From the NCBI RefSeq assembly GCF_020283565.1, contig NC_060059.1:46148572-46212571 (forward strand): DNA of 64,000 nt, in the 5' to 3' direction. This DNA comes from Trifolium pratense (taxonomy: Eukaryota; Streptophyta; Magnoliopsida; Fabales; Fabaceae). Both the position numbers and the translations under genes were made by a program. Shown here in pieces: positions 20,592 through 31,884 of this stretch; the stretch's first letter is position 1; the number at the start of each line of letters is the position of its first letter. Below the pieces are notes generated by a model, which saw nothing but the letters and a program-made list of their open reading frames with translations, made no database searches and was not told the DNA's origin.

Positions 20592-22116
20592 TGATAACAC
20601 TGAAAAATATAGTATTTATTTTATAATATTAGTTTAATATTTTATTATTTTCTTTGCATTTTAGTAGTATTATTATCATTTTTTATTGTGTATTACAGGT
20701 ATTTCCGGAACTTCTCGAAATAAAAAAAGTTCACAAAATTAATGTCAAGTGGATAAAAAAGACATTGGATCAGATGGAAGAGAAGCCCAAAAGAAGTTGG
20801 ACGAACAAGCCAAGCCCACATGCACTTGGCATGTGCCAAGCACATGTGGTCCACACAACAACACATGGCGTTGGCCATGCTTGTGGCACCCGCCACAGGC
20901 TTTGCACACATGGCGCCCGCCATGTGCTTTGAAGTACCCGCCACGTAGTGTTTCCTTCCTATTTTCACGGGCACGTTTCACACGGATTTATCCTCAACTC
21001 AACTGCTCCTCAGATTTCGGCGTTCCTCAGATTTCGGTGGAAGCAACTAAGATATGCACGTTTCTTATAACGGAACAACGGATTCGAAGGAGATATTTGT
21101 ATCTCATAAAGACTATAAATAGAGAACACCAGTCAGTGTTTTTCACACATAATTCTACGCAGACTTAAGAGAAAAATTCAGTTTAAAATTTCAGTTGTTA
21201 AGTAGTCTTGGTTTACGGAGCAAAAAGGTGTGGTGTTGCTGCTTACACTTCCAGTTCCAGTTTCAATCAGTGTCTTTGATTTCCTTTATTCCGGTGTACC
21301 TGTACTAGTTTCACTAGTATTTGTAAGTTTTAATAACAGTACTTTTATTTTATTCAGTTTCAATATTATTATATTCCAGTTTGATATTCGTATGCTCTGT
21401 TTGATTTACGGTTACTCTGTTTAAATGTTTCGTTCAACTAAGAATTATTTAATCAGTATCTCGTCAAATAAAATCATGCGTAGCTAAATCTATTTAACTG
21501 GAATGTGAATTAGGAAGCTAATCTGGATTTGGTAATTAATCTGTGACTTACGTTTTTAATCTAGTTTTCTGTTCAGTTTTTAATGATTAAATCAAAGATT
21601 TTGCACGAGAGTGAAAATTAACTAAGGTATAAATTAATAGCACGACAGTGTGAGATTTGTACCAGATAGTAAAAAGTGAACATTAATTTTAAACACCGCG
21701 ACAGCTCTTTAAAATTAATTAAACTATATTAGTTTTCAAAAAGTATTTTATAAATAAATGAGAGAGCGAGAGTAAAACATTTATTTTATAACTATACGAT
21801 ATTACTCAATAGCGCGAGAGTGTGAGACGCGTATCTTTTAATCAATTTCAGTTTATTAAAAAGGTAACATTATTTTAAAACACAGTTTGATTACCGAATC
21901 CATTGAAGCAACTTAAGTTACATTCCGGTTAGTTTAATAATATTTTATTCAACACAGTTAATTTAATTATCTAAAACGCCTTCTTTAACTAATATCTAGC
22001 CTTAACCTTACGATATATTAAAAACATAAGCGAAATATTAACAAATAGTCCCTGTGGGATCGATAATCTTTTATAACTACACGATATACCTGTGCACTTG
22101 CAGAGTTATCGCATCA
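20592..22116 (+). repeat. 3' LTR of the Athila element
   Basis: Begins TGATAACACTG right after the purine tract and ends GTTATCGCATCA, giving 1,525 bp. TATAAATAG at 21114-21122 is a good TATA box; transcription would start about 30 bp further on. A GC-rich patch at 20815-20935 is full of CATGGCG/CGCCATG and TGGCAC/GTGCC inverted words. The 5' LTR lies outside the window, so identity and age cannot be judged. Confidence 0.88.
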
Positions 22117-22536
22117 GGTATCATTCGTAACAATGTTGGTGGATGGCTTTATGGTTTCTCGGGTTTTTGTGGCATAACCACCAATCTTAAAGCTGAGTTA
22201 TTAGCCATTGTTCATGGTCTTAGTTTGGCTTGGTCAAAAGGGTACACTTAAGTTATTTGTGAATCTGATTCCAAAGTCGCTATCGATCTCATTGTTCAAG
22301 GGGTCCCGAATACCCACCCTTATGCTCATGTGGTGAACCGTATTCGGAATTACAAGAATAATGATTGGTCTCTTTATTTTCAACATACCTTGAGAGAAGA
22401 CAATTTTTGTGCAGATTGGCTTGCAAAGTATGGCTCTAATATGGACCAAGGTTTAATGGTTTGGGAATCTTGTCCTCCTGCTCTATCCATTACCCTTTTG
22501 AGTGATACTATTGGTCTCATGAGAACTAGACCTTAG
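22117..22536 (+). pseudogene. LINE RNase H remnant, interrupted by the Athila insertion
   Basis: One frame with a single TAA at 22249-22251 encodes the end of a plant LINE-type RNase H (RVT_3-like): GIIRNNVGGWLYGFSGF, then NLKAELLAIVHGL (catalytic Glu), then CESDSKVAIDL (catalytic Asp), and EDNFCADWLAK. The upstream Asp and the RT domain are missing and should lie left of the Athila element, beyond the window. An AT-rich tail follows the stop. Confidence 0.85.
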
Positions 22537-22738
22537 TTTTTTCTTATTTATTTTATTACTGATCAAAAAAATATTAACACACATGTCTATTTTGTTTTTT
22601 TTTTTTTATAATTCCTACAAAGACTAATATTTCTACTTATATATTAATAACGGGACCAATTTTACACCATGCAATATTTACGCTATAATAAAAAAATTGC
22701 AGCAACACCACGACCCGTAGATACACACGGGTATTATG
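22537..22738. other. AT-rich non-coding DNA
   Basis: T-rich stretch including an 18-base T run near 22593, probably the decayed 3' end of the LINE. No gene seen. Confidence 0.6.
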
Positions 22739-22747
22739 CTAATTTAA

Positions 22748-23115
22748 GGCAAGTTGCATCTATAGGTCTTTAAGTTTTACATTTGAATCAGATAAATCCT
22801 TTAAGTTTTTTAAGTTACAAGTAGGTCCTTTAAGTTTTACGTTTGTATCATATAAATCCTTTAAGTTTTTTAAGTTACAAGTAGGTCCTTTAAGTTTAAC
22901 GTTTGTATCAAATAAGTTTTTAAGTTTTTTAAGTAACAAATAAGTCATTGAAGTTTGTAATTTGTAACATCTAGCTCCTACTGTATTTTTTAAGGACTTG
23001 TCTGTAACAAACATAAAACTTAAAGGACATATTTGTAACAAACGTAAAATTTAAAAAACTTAACGACCTATCTAATATAAACGTAAAACTTAAAAACCTA
23101 TCGATGCATTTTGCC
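22748..23115. mobile_element. Mutator-type MITE, 368 bp
   Basis: Ends GGCAAGTTGCATCTATAGGT on the left and the inverted counterpart (ACCTATCGATGCATTTTGCC) on the right, flanked by the exact 9-bp duplication CTAATTTAA at 22739-22747 and 23116-23124. Nine-base duplications are diagnostic of the Mutator superfamily. The arms consist of 60-bp-period repeats around TCCTTTAAGTTTTTTAAGTT and fold back on each other. There is no coding capacity. Confidence 0.88.
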
Positions 23116-23124
23116 CTAATTTAA

Positions 23125-23630
23125 TAGTAAAAACATTTCGAACGTGCCTATTATATAGCATAATGACAACAATCCCTCAAGAAAAAAAAAATTATGTATA
23201 ATCCCTCAGTATTATGTAACGACCAACGGTTATGGCCTAATAAAATGCACATATTGTGCCAGCTATCTAACTAAAATACAACATGATTTAATTGCTCAAA
23301 AAAAAAAAAAAAAACAGTATGAGTTAGTTTGAACGTGGAGCATAGCTGCATAGTGGCTAAATCCATTGCAAGTCCCACTTTGTTTTTCCTTTCGGTAACT
23401 GCTAATATGAATTAAAGTTTTAATTAGCATAAGAAAACATTAAGTCAGCTTAGTTATTGTTCATCACAAAACACAGAAGATACGGACAGGCTTATAAAAA
23501 AAAAAAAAACAGAAGACATGGAAAGAAACAACAAAGTTAAGATGATCGATGATGATAGACAAGAAATGGATCATGGAAAGAAGAACAAAAAACTTAAGAA
23601 GTAATTTTATATATTTATGGTTTGCGTTAG
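23125..23630. other. AT-rich intergenic DNA
   Basis: Homopolymer A runs (near 23188, 23300, 23500) and no supported gene. Confidence 0.6.
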
Positions 23631-23632
23631 CT

Positions 23633-23873
23633 AATTTTATATATTTATTTGAAGTTCATAATCCTCTTCTTCTGTTCTCTTGTTTCAATAAAAATCAAGA
23701 TGGATGTTTCAATCACCTTTCAGCCAACTCGCATTCCTTCAACTATTGAGTACATAGCTGATGGAGGTTTTGGTGCAGCTTGTGCAGAGAATAGACCATT
23801 TGGGTTGTCTACAAATTCACGCTTCCTTTCCTTTCCCGGTGTAGCTCCCACCTTGAATACATATGGCTTTCAA
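23633..23873 (+). pseudogene. Exon-like fragment, also present at 36236-36430
   Basis: About 190 bp of near-identical sequence occur here and at 36236. Both encode an ORF with VSITFxPTRIPSTIEYIADG followed by FGAACAENRPFGL. Here the frame continues to TAG at 23874. The start is AT-rich (TTCATAATCCTCTTCTTCTG) and not protein-like. I do not recognise the protein. It looks like an exon captured by a mobile element or a piece of a decayed gene family. Confidence 0.5.
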
Positions 23874-24199
23874 TAGCATAAAGCAAGCATTCATCAGCAT
23901 TCAGCATGATCAAGTAAAGGTTAAAATAACCATCACGGTTTCTTCTAGACAAGAGATCACTAAAGTATAAGAAATATGACTTTTGAGACATAGCTAAAAT
24001 TGAAACTGCGGGTTTGGTCAGCTCAACTGAATTGAGTTAAGAGTTAAATGACCGAAATTCAAACTCGAGTGAAAGACAAAATACTAATATAACAACTAAT
24101 ATATTAACATTTGCATATAAAAATCTAAAATGAGACTATTTAGCACATTATTAGCTGCTAGTTGCAACTTGACTTGAATTGATCGCGCACACATACAAA

Positions 24200-24520
24200 T
24201 ACAAGCTAGAGAGGTTAAGTATTGGAACCTGAGCGAAATATCAAGCTTGACCACACCGGCATAAAACGAAATATCAATCAACATCTCCTCCAAAAATATC
24301 ACCGGTATAATACTATTAACTTTAGTTTTCAATAAAAGATATAAAAGAATGTTGAAAAAATATTAAGAATTATAAATACCACTTTCAATATATATTTTCG
24401 TCTCGACCACTTTCTGTCTTCACACGGTAACGAATCCAACATATATATGTTTTGATGAACAATGTCAACAACCATGAGATACAAGTGACCTTGATCATTT
24501 ATAGCAATGAAAATTCGCAA
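24200..24520 (-). pseudogene. Ulp1-like (C48) protease fragment
   Basis: Minus-strand frames encode FIAINDQGHLYLMVVDI followed by YMLDSLPCEDRKW, matching the catalytic His/Asp block of plant transposon-borne Ulp1 peptidases. After an intron-like AT-rich gap, FLEEMLIDISFYAG resembles the following block. The catalytic Cys region is not found. Such domains are common cargo of Mutator-like and CACTA elements. Only a fragment remains and no element ends are visible nearby. Confidence 0.6.
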
Positions 24521-24599
24521 AGTTAGAAAAAAATATGAATGATTAAGGGATTTTAAATACTAGGCAAGGGATGAAGATTCTAGAAATTCAAGGGATTTT

Positions 24600-25260
24600 A
24601 AATACTAGACAATTCAATTGATTCAATTGAATTCCTTGATTTTCAAATTTCATTGTTTAGATAAAGTGGTGAAATTCCATCAATTGTAAAATTCTTTGTT
24701 TGGGGTAATGTAATTAAATTTTCTTCACTTAATTTTATTTATCTTAATAAAATTGACCCTAAACCCAAAAAAGCGGCTGAAAATCTAAAATGAACCGTAA
24801 ACCCAAAATCGACCTGCAACTCAAAAAATCGGCCAAAAACCTAAAAAATCAGCCCAAAATCTAAAATCGACCGTAAACACAAAACATCGGCCGAAAAACC
24901 TAAAATTCTTTGGTTTTATGTGTAATTTTGAAATTTTCTAAATTTAACTTGAACAAAATACTTCATAAATTTTCATCATTTTGAAAATTCTTCAAATTAT
25001 CATCTAAACAATGAAATTCACCTCAAATCATTTGAATTCCTTTAAAACATTACTTTACCTCAAAAAATTCTCCCATCCAAACGGGAATGGATTGTCTCCG
25101 GTGACAATCACATTGGAGAGAATAAAGTGTACATCATTGTCTTTCATTTTATTTAATTTTTAATCAATAATATAATTCCATAAAAACGGAGGGTTGGGAT
25201 TTCATGGGAGAAAACTTTCCACGGGAGACAATCTTCTCCCATCCAAACACACTCTAAGAA
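24600..25260. repeat. Degenerate inverted repeat, MITE-like
   Basis: TTTCATTGTTTAGATA near 24647-24662 is inverted as TCATCTAAACAATGAAA near 25001-25017, with flanking GAATTC-containing stretches also inverted. Between them lies a degenerate CTAAACCC/AAAATCGGCC tandem tract (24760-24900). Exact ends and a target duplication could not be fixed. Confidence 0.45.
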
Positions 25261-25292
25261 TTTTTTTTAAGAAAAAAACGTATAAAAATTTA

Positions 25293-26463
25293 GGCTTAAA
25301 TGCAGTTTTGCCTCCCCTATTTTGATTAAATCGGAATTTTACACCCACTGTTTTAAAACGCGGACTTTTACCCCCTGTTTTGTAATTTTTTGGATTCCCC
25401 CCCCCCCCTAAAATTCTGATTTCGAGTCACAACTTCAAAACTTCGCACACAACTCAATTTGGATCAATAATTCACCAAACGGATATCGAAATGACCGTAA
25501 TCGAGTTATCTTTCCACAGAATCAAACCCCACTAAATTTGGGGTTACAAAAAGAGATTAATTACGTTTTAGTGAAGGTATGTCCCCCAAAATTCTGCACA
25601 AAATCTGCTTTCGAGTCACAACTTCAAAACTTCTCACACAACTCAATTTGGATCAATAATTCACCAAACGGATACCGAAATGACCATAATCGAGTTAGCT
25701 TTCCACAGAATCAAACCCCACTAAATTTGGAGTTACAAAGAGAGACTAATTACCGTTTTAGTGAAGGTTTGTCCAATTACTAATTTTGCAGAAATCTACT
25801 CATGACCTTCAAATTCAACATCGTCTACCAAACACATCGTAACTCCAAATTTGACGAAATTTAAATGAAAACAAGTGTAATTTCGTTAGCTTTCCGGACA
25901 TGTAAATACTATTGAAAAATGAGCTACAGGGTGAGAGACATGACAAAAATACCAGTAGTAGTTCCATACAATAATTGATTTGGACAGACCTTGACTAAAA
26001 TGATAATTAATCTCTCTTTGTAACTCCAAATTTAGTGGAGTTTAATTCTGTGGAAAACTAACTCGATTGCGGTCATTTCGATATCAGTTTGGTGAATTAT
26101 GGATCCAAATGGAATTCTGTGCGAAGTTTTGAAGTTGTGACTCGAAAGCAGATTTTGTGCAGAATTTTGGGGGACATACCTTCACTAAAACGGTAATTAA
26201 TCTCTCTTTGTAACTCCAAATTTAGTGAGGTTTGATTCTGTGGAAAGATAACTCGATTATGGTCATTTTGGTATACGTTTGGTGAATTATTGATCCAAAT
26301 TGAGTTGTGTGCGATGCTTTGAAGTTGTGACTCGAAAGCAGAATTTTAGGGGGGGCAAAATTCACAGAATTATAAAACAGGGGGGGTAAAAGTCCGCGTT
26401 TTAAAACAGGGGGGTAAAATTCCGATTTAATTAAAACAGGGGGGGTAAAACTGCATTTAAGCC
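25293..26463. mobile_element. 1.17 kb foldback element with internal subrepeats
   Basis: Left end GGCTTAAATGCAGTTTTGCC and right end the inverted GTAAAACTGCATTTAAGCC. The arms contain TTTACCCCCTGTTTT blocks and two copies per arm of a unit of about 190 bp (TTTCGAGTCACAACTTC ... CCACTAAATTTGG ... TTTTAGTGAAGGT), inverted between the arms. No clear flanking duplication, so the family (Mutator-like or foldback) is uncertain. Non-coding. Confidence 0.75.
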
Positions 26464-26925
26464 ACCACACACCAAGAACCCAAAACTAGGAACACAAAAG
26501 AATTGTGTTGTTACTATCTGCCATACTTTCAAATTAATTCGAATTGTCCTGCTAGTTTTATTCACTGTCATAATTTCATTCTCCTAAATTGCACGACTAT
26601 TATTAGTATCAGATTGTCACTCTGCAGTGTAAAAATTCAACAAGAATTGTGTTATTACGGCGAAACGGCGATTGCCAGAAGACAAGATGTTGAGGTGGTT
26701 TTGCGGTTTTGAGTTCCTGGTGTGTGTGGTAGTCTATTGTCGTCTATTGAGAAAACAGGAGGAAAACTGCCGCCCTGTGATGGCCGGCAAGTGGCGTCAG
26801 CGACGGTGGCAGCGGCGGAGGAGGTTGGCAGAGGTGATGAAGAAGATGGAAATACCACTGAACTGCTTTCCTTCTTTTGTGTTGTTTCTTAATTTTTAAT
26901 TATTTATGGTCTTTAAATTATTTAC
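26464..26925. other. Unassigned sequence upstream of LINE remnant
   Basis: Includes a GC-richer patch (26670-26900) with a 75-codon ORF rich in Arg/Trp. No recognised domain and no support for it being a gene. Confidence 0.5.
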
Positions 26926-29105
26926 GGCAGGGAGACCCATTGTCCCCTTATTTATTTATTCTTGTGGCGGGAGGACCGACCGCTCTAATACATTAAGCTG
27001 TTAGAAAAGGAGACATTCATGGTGTGCGAATTTGTCGAGGCGCCCCTGAAGTGTCTCATCTCTTTTTTGCAGATGACTGTTTCTTATTTTGCAGAGCTAA
27101 TGTTGCTGAGGTGACCCAACTTTTGAGTATTCTACAAACTTATGAACAGGCCTCGGGTCAGGAAATTAATCTGTCTAAGTCTGAAGTGTTCATTAGTCGC
27201 AATATGTCACAGGCGGCTCAAGCAGATTTAGCCGGTATACTTGGTGTGCGACATGTTTTGGGCACAAGTATTTATCCCGGCCTACCGTCTATGGTAGGTA
27301 GAACTAAGAAGGCAATTTTTTCCTATATTAAAGACCGTATCTGGAAGAGGATAAATTCATGGAGAGGACGAGCCTTATCGAAAGCTGGAAAAGAGATTAT
27401 GATAAAGTCAGTGCTTCAAGTCATCCCAGCTTATGTTATGAGTATGTTTATCCTCCCTTCTTCTTTTATTGATGATATTGAAAAAATGATAAATGCCTTT
27501 TGGTGGGGAGGTGGTAATGGTAATAGTAAAGGTATTCATTGGTTAGCATGGGAGAGACTTGCTTGCCCCAAAGATAAAGGGGGTTTGGGTTTTTGGAATT
27601 TTGAAGCCTTTAATATGGCTATGGTAGCGAAACAAGCATGAAAATTTTTACAAAATCCAGATACATTGGTGGCTAGACTTATTAAAGCAATGTATTTTCC
27701 ACGATCTACTTTGTTGGAGGCGTCCTTAGGCTATAATCTTAGTTTTGCATGGTGTAGTATTTGGAAAGCTAGACAGGTTCTTTTACTTGGGTGTAGGTGG
27801 AGGATTGGTGGTGGTGACAAGATACACGTCATGTCGGATCCTTGGTTACATGGGAATGGAGAACGCTGGATTCCTTCGCCTCAACCTGAAGGAATGTATA
27901 ACTTATTTGTTAGGGACCTGATGATAGATAATTATAAAGCTTTGAATGTGACTAAAATTCGCATGTTATTCACAGTCCAGGTGGCAGAGAGGATTATTGC
28001 GACACCTCTCATTGGGTCGGTTTATGTGGATAAAATGGTTTGGGAGTATGAACGAAATGAGAGTTACTTTGTCAAATCTGGGTACAAGCTTGCTATGAAG
28101 TGTATTTTCCGTAATGATAAATACCATGTGGAAGGTAATTAGAGAGAAATATGGAAAGCGTATGCTCCACATAAAGCGCGTCATCTTCTTTGGCGATTAT
28201 GTAGGGGATGTATTCCAACGAGGCGTCGGTTATTAGAACGTCATGTTGATTGTGATGTTCATTGTCCAATATGTGAAGATGAGGTAGAAGATGATGTACA
28301 CACTTTTTTCACCTGCACTTCTGCTCAATCCAGTTGGCAAGCAGCTGGACTGTCATCTGTCTTGGGTTCCGCAGCTTGTCAGCAAGGTAGTGCTTCAGAT
28401 AGAGTGTTTGCCTTGTGTCGGAATGAGGATTACACTACTATAGGTAGAGTGGCTATGCTGTTATGGGGTATATGGCATAACCAGAATGATAAAATTTGGA
28501 ATGATAATGGTAGAAGCCCAAACCAAATTGGTCGGGCTGCGTTTGATCATTGGAACGAGTGGATTGCAGTCCATAAGTTGCGAAGTAACGATGATCATGA
28601 TGTTCCGCTTGTCAGCACCATTCGGTGGGAAAAGCCTCGTATAGGATGGTTAAAGTGCAATGTAGATGCAGCATTTTTTGTCGGTGCAGGTAGGACCGCG
28701 ATGGGTGCTTGTTTTCGTAATAATTCTGGTGAGTTTGTGGCTGGAATTACGGAGTGGCAGCAACTGACTTTATCAACAAAGGAGGGTGAAGCATGGGCAC
28801 TATTGCAAGCTATGAATGAAGCTAAGAGTAGAGGTTTTGAAAGCGTCCAGTTTGAAAGTGACTCTCAAGTGTTGGTTGATGCTATTCGTACCAAACGGCG
28901 AGGCAATTCAGAGTTTCTTTCTATCGTTAATGAAATTATTCTTGTTAAGTTATCATGTGTGAACTTTGAAGTTAAGTTTATTAGGAGACAAGTGAATTCG
29001 GTTGCTCACACTTTAGCTAGGGCGGCCAATTCCTGGACTAGTTTCCATGGATTTGAGATTATTCCTTCATGTATTGAACTTTTGATAATTAATGAAATGC
29101 AGTAA
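26926..29105 (+). pseudogene. 5'-truncated LINE: RT end, zinc-binding linker and RNase H
   Basis: One reading frame with in-frame stops near 26991 (TAA), 27639 (TGA) and 28140 (TAG). The first recognisable residues are GDPLSPYLFILV (RT palm), then FADDCFLF (the FADD form of the RT active site), the thumb region (SLSKAGKEIMIKSV-like), a WxxG-rich linker, the zf-RVT-type CIPTRRRL...CPIC...H...C, and a LINE-type RNase H with CNVDAAFF, GEAWALLQA, ESDSQVLVDAI and HTLARAANS. Two of the stops replace expected Trp codons (TGG to TGA or TAG). The endonuclease and the N-terminal RT are missing, as in 5'-truncated insertions. Confidence 0.9.
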
Positions 29106-31400
29106 GTTTGTTTGGTTAAAAAAAATTATAGCCATCAGATTTATTACTGCCACATGTCTTAAGGAAAAAGGAAGAAAAAGAGCCTTAAGAAATTTGGTTG
29201 ATTTAATAACTAGACTAGATTAATCTACCTAATTAATAATTAGTTTATATTACAGTATTTTATTAAATACTTTTTTTCCCTCTCACAAAGAAAAAAAAAG
29301 CTCATTCCTTTCTTGTAATACTCGCTCAATTCCTTTCTAAAAATCTCATTAACTACCACCGGTCCAACATCATAACAAAATCCCAATGGTTCTTTCTTTC
29401 TTTTCATCGATCATCTTCCTCAATGGATTTGGGATGTTGGAGTTCTTCTACCAAATCCTGATCCCCTTTCCCAGAACGATTTTTTTCTATTGTGTAACTT
29501 ACGCCAATTTTCTTGATTTTAGGGTTTTATTTTCACTTGGATTTCATTTTACGAGCCTTCAAGCTTCTCATTCTCTAACCGTCACCGTTTTTCATAAACC
29601 TTTCACCGGTCACCGTTTCTCATCGTCGTCACCGTTTCTCACCGTAACCTCATCACCGTGTCTATGATCTTCTCATTCTCTGATCGTCACCGTTTCTCAC
29701 AAACCCTTCACCATCATCGTTCTCATCGTCGTCACTGTTTCTCAGAACCCTCTAATCTTCTTTCACGAACCTTTCAAAGTTCAAACCCTTTCCCGTTTAG
29801 AAATTGAATGTCTCCAAAACCCTAAATTTCTCATTAGCCCCTTTTCCCCCAAAGTGCACGAGCACTAAATCTCACATCTTGTTCAATTAATCTATGAAGG
29901 TATATATCTCTGCTTATTTTTAATTAACTTACTAATATTTGGATAGGATTCTGGTCTTGGTATTTTATCTACTTTTTATGATGTTATTAGTTTTATTTCT
30001 CTCTAATTTGTGTGAGTGAGATAGTTGAAATAAGTTTGATTGGTTTGTGTCTCTTAAAGGTAGCATTTTTTATATTGCTTTATTTCCTAAAAGCAAAATC
30101 TGCTTGTGTTAGGAGTTGGAATAACAGTGCAGTTTTGAAGAATTCGTTTAGGACAAAGGTACCCGACTGATTCACGAAGGTATAATTTCTGTTGTCATTA
30201 TTGCTTTTATAGCCTTCTCAAATTACAAGGCTTTTGGAGGGTTTAAGTGCGGTGAAAATCTTAATCAAGCAATTTGTATTTATCCCTGAAATGGTGAAGG
30301 ACATATATTTGATGCATTATCTTTGATTACTTTTTTATTTGATGGTTAGGATGTTAGTTTTGCATTTTTTTCCTCCTTGCTTATAGGCAATAAAGAGCTT
30401 TCTCTTTGATTCTGAACGACAAGAAACACATTTTCAAACTTTTCATTGTGGCTCATATTGTAAGTTGGCTTTCTTAATATGAAAATAGATAATCTATTTG
30501 TACTATTTAGGTTTTTCGTTTTATTGATTTTGATAATAGATTAAAAAGAGAGGAGTGGATTCTTATTGTATGGTCTAAGTTTAAAATGGTAGTCCACAAT
30601 ATTTTTTCTTCTTTGCCTCTTAACTAATTAGATTTATTTGTTTAGGACACAATTTTGCAATATGTTTACTATTTCATTATCACTTTGTTTGATTTTTAAA
30701 TTATTGTGGAACTATGTTTTTAAAATTTTTGTCATTTTGTTTCAGGGAGCTATCATTTGCACTTCCATAAGAAAGAACCTCATCTAACCAACTGTGTGAG
30801 GGTTCTATTTATTCCTTCGATTTTATGAGTGTTGCTTATGCTAGAGAGGTAGTTAGTTACAGGACTGCCAAGTCAGTCCAGTTGTGAACTTAATTTTCAG
30901 TTTGGAACTAAGGGTGAGTCCCTAAATGTTGCCACTGTGCCTGAATCTATGCTCTAAGATTTGATTATTTGTTTCACAATCTCAAAATGCAAAGTAAAGT
31001 TTTGATAAAAAAGATGCAGAGTATTAGCAAATCGTCTCTACTCTCTCCTAAGATTGATTATTATTTTACAATTTATTTGTTGTTTGAGGTATTAGCTCCT
31101 CTGATAGGATACTTGCTTTTGTTGATTTAAGAGTTGTAGTAGCAGTGATTGTGTTATTTATATGATTTAGCAAATTGGAAATCAAGTTTGTTGTTATAAT
31201 GCAAAGTATGGCTCATTCTCATTGCTATAATGTAATTTTGGTATGTGAATAACACAATATTGTTAATATTTGAATCAGTTTATCTGAATTTCACTTTTCA
31301 CAGTACATCATTGTTAATATCTTCGATTTTGTTTTTCCAACTCACTTAAGACTTATACATCACATTCTTTAATTATCCGTTACTTCTTTGATTTCTTCAG
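29106..31400. other. Non-coding AT-rich DNA with CACCGTTTCTC repeats
   Basis: The LINE tail ends in a short A run (29119-29126). From 29570 to 29740 there are imperfect repeats of GTCACCGTTTCTCA. Candidate 5'-leader-like pyrimidine tracts and intron-like T-rich stretches follow, ending in TTTGATTTCTTCAG at 31400. No gene can be supported. Confidence 0.55.
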
Positions 31401-31604
31401 GAAGGCCCAACAATTGTGGAGACTAAGACAGCTGACCCGAGATCAGACGAAACGGAAATGGTCATGCAGACACAAACCCAGGAGGAAATTAGGAGGAAGA
31501 GGCATAGTAAGCTGTTAGCAACGCTTTTGTCCCATGTACGACGACTCCGTCACTCCTGCACGAAGGCTCTGTTGTTCTTGCACGATTGCTACTTTCCCGC
31601 GTGA
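31401..31604 (+). pseudogene. Exon-like fragment of an unidentified gene
   Basis: After a splice-acceptor-like pyrimidine tract and CAG at 31398-31400, a frame reads through ATG 31416 to TGA at 31602-31604. It is charged then basic (QTQEEIRRKRHSKLLATLL), with no recognised domain. The GC content is higher than its surroundings. It could be the terminal exon of a captured gene; weak evidence. Confidence 0.35.
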
Positions 31605-31884
31605 TTTGTAAGTTTCTCATCTCTTTCATTTTCCTCACCACTTGCACTGGGCTTTAAACAAATATAAATGAACTGATTTATTTTCATGCATTGCTTAATT
31701 TTAGTGGTTTTTTTGTACTGTGTGGTGTACTGGCATGATGATTTGCATTGTGATTGGTTAGAAGATATACAGTGATTATTGATTGGTTAGAAAGAAAAAA
31801 TTTAATAATTTATAAAGACCTAAAATATAGTTAATTGTATAATTTTTTTTTAAATACTAAAACAAATGGCCTATTAAGTCGAAT

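Larger units (their letters stand above)
1..22116 (+). mobile_element. Athila-lineage Ty3/gypsy LTR retrotransposon, 5' part outside window
   Basis: The order is protease, reverse transcriptase, RNase H, integrase, two ORFs after pol, a polypurine tract and an LTR. This is the layout of Athila/Cyclops/Calypso-type elements. The 5' LTR and most of gag lie left of the window. The element is interrupted at 3617-15907 by a copia element. The 3' LTR ends in CA at 22116, where a LINE RNase H reading frame resumes, so Athila inserted into that LINE. The 3' target duplication would begin GGTAT at 22117, but its partner is outside the window. Lineage assignment rests on protein motifs and on the conserved region around the polypurine tract, and is not tested by phylogeny. 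Confidence 0.9.

Noticed and set aside
22760..23041. 93-codon repetitive ORF (LKGPTCNLKNLKDL)
   Set aside because: Lies within the tandem arms of the Mutator-type MITE at 22748-23115.
26222..26470. 82-codon ORF on the minus strand
   Set aside because: Within the right arm of the foldback element; composition follows the homopolymer blocks.
26672..26899. 75-codon Arg/Trp-rich ORF as a host gene
   Set aside because: No recognised domain, no supported gene structure, and it sits between a foldback element and a truncated LINE.
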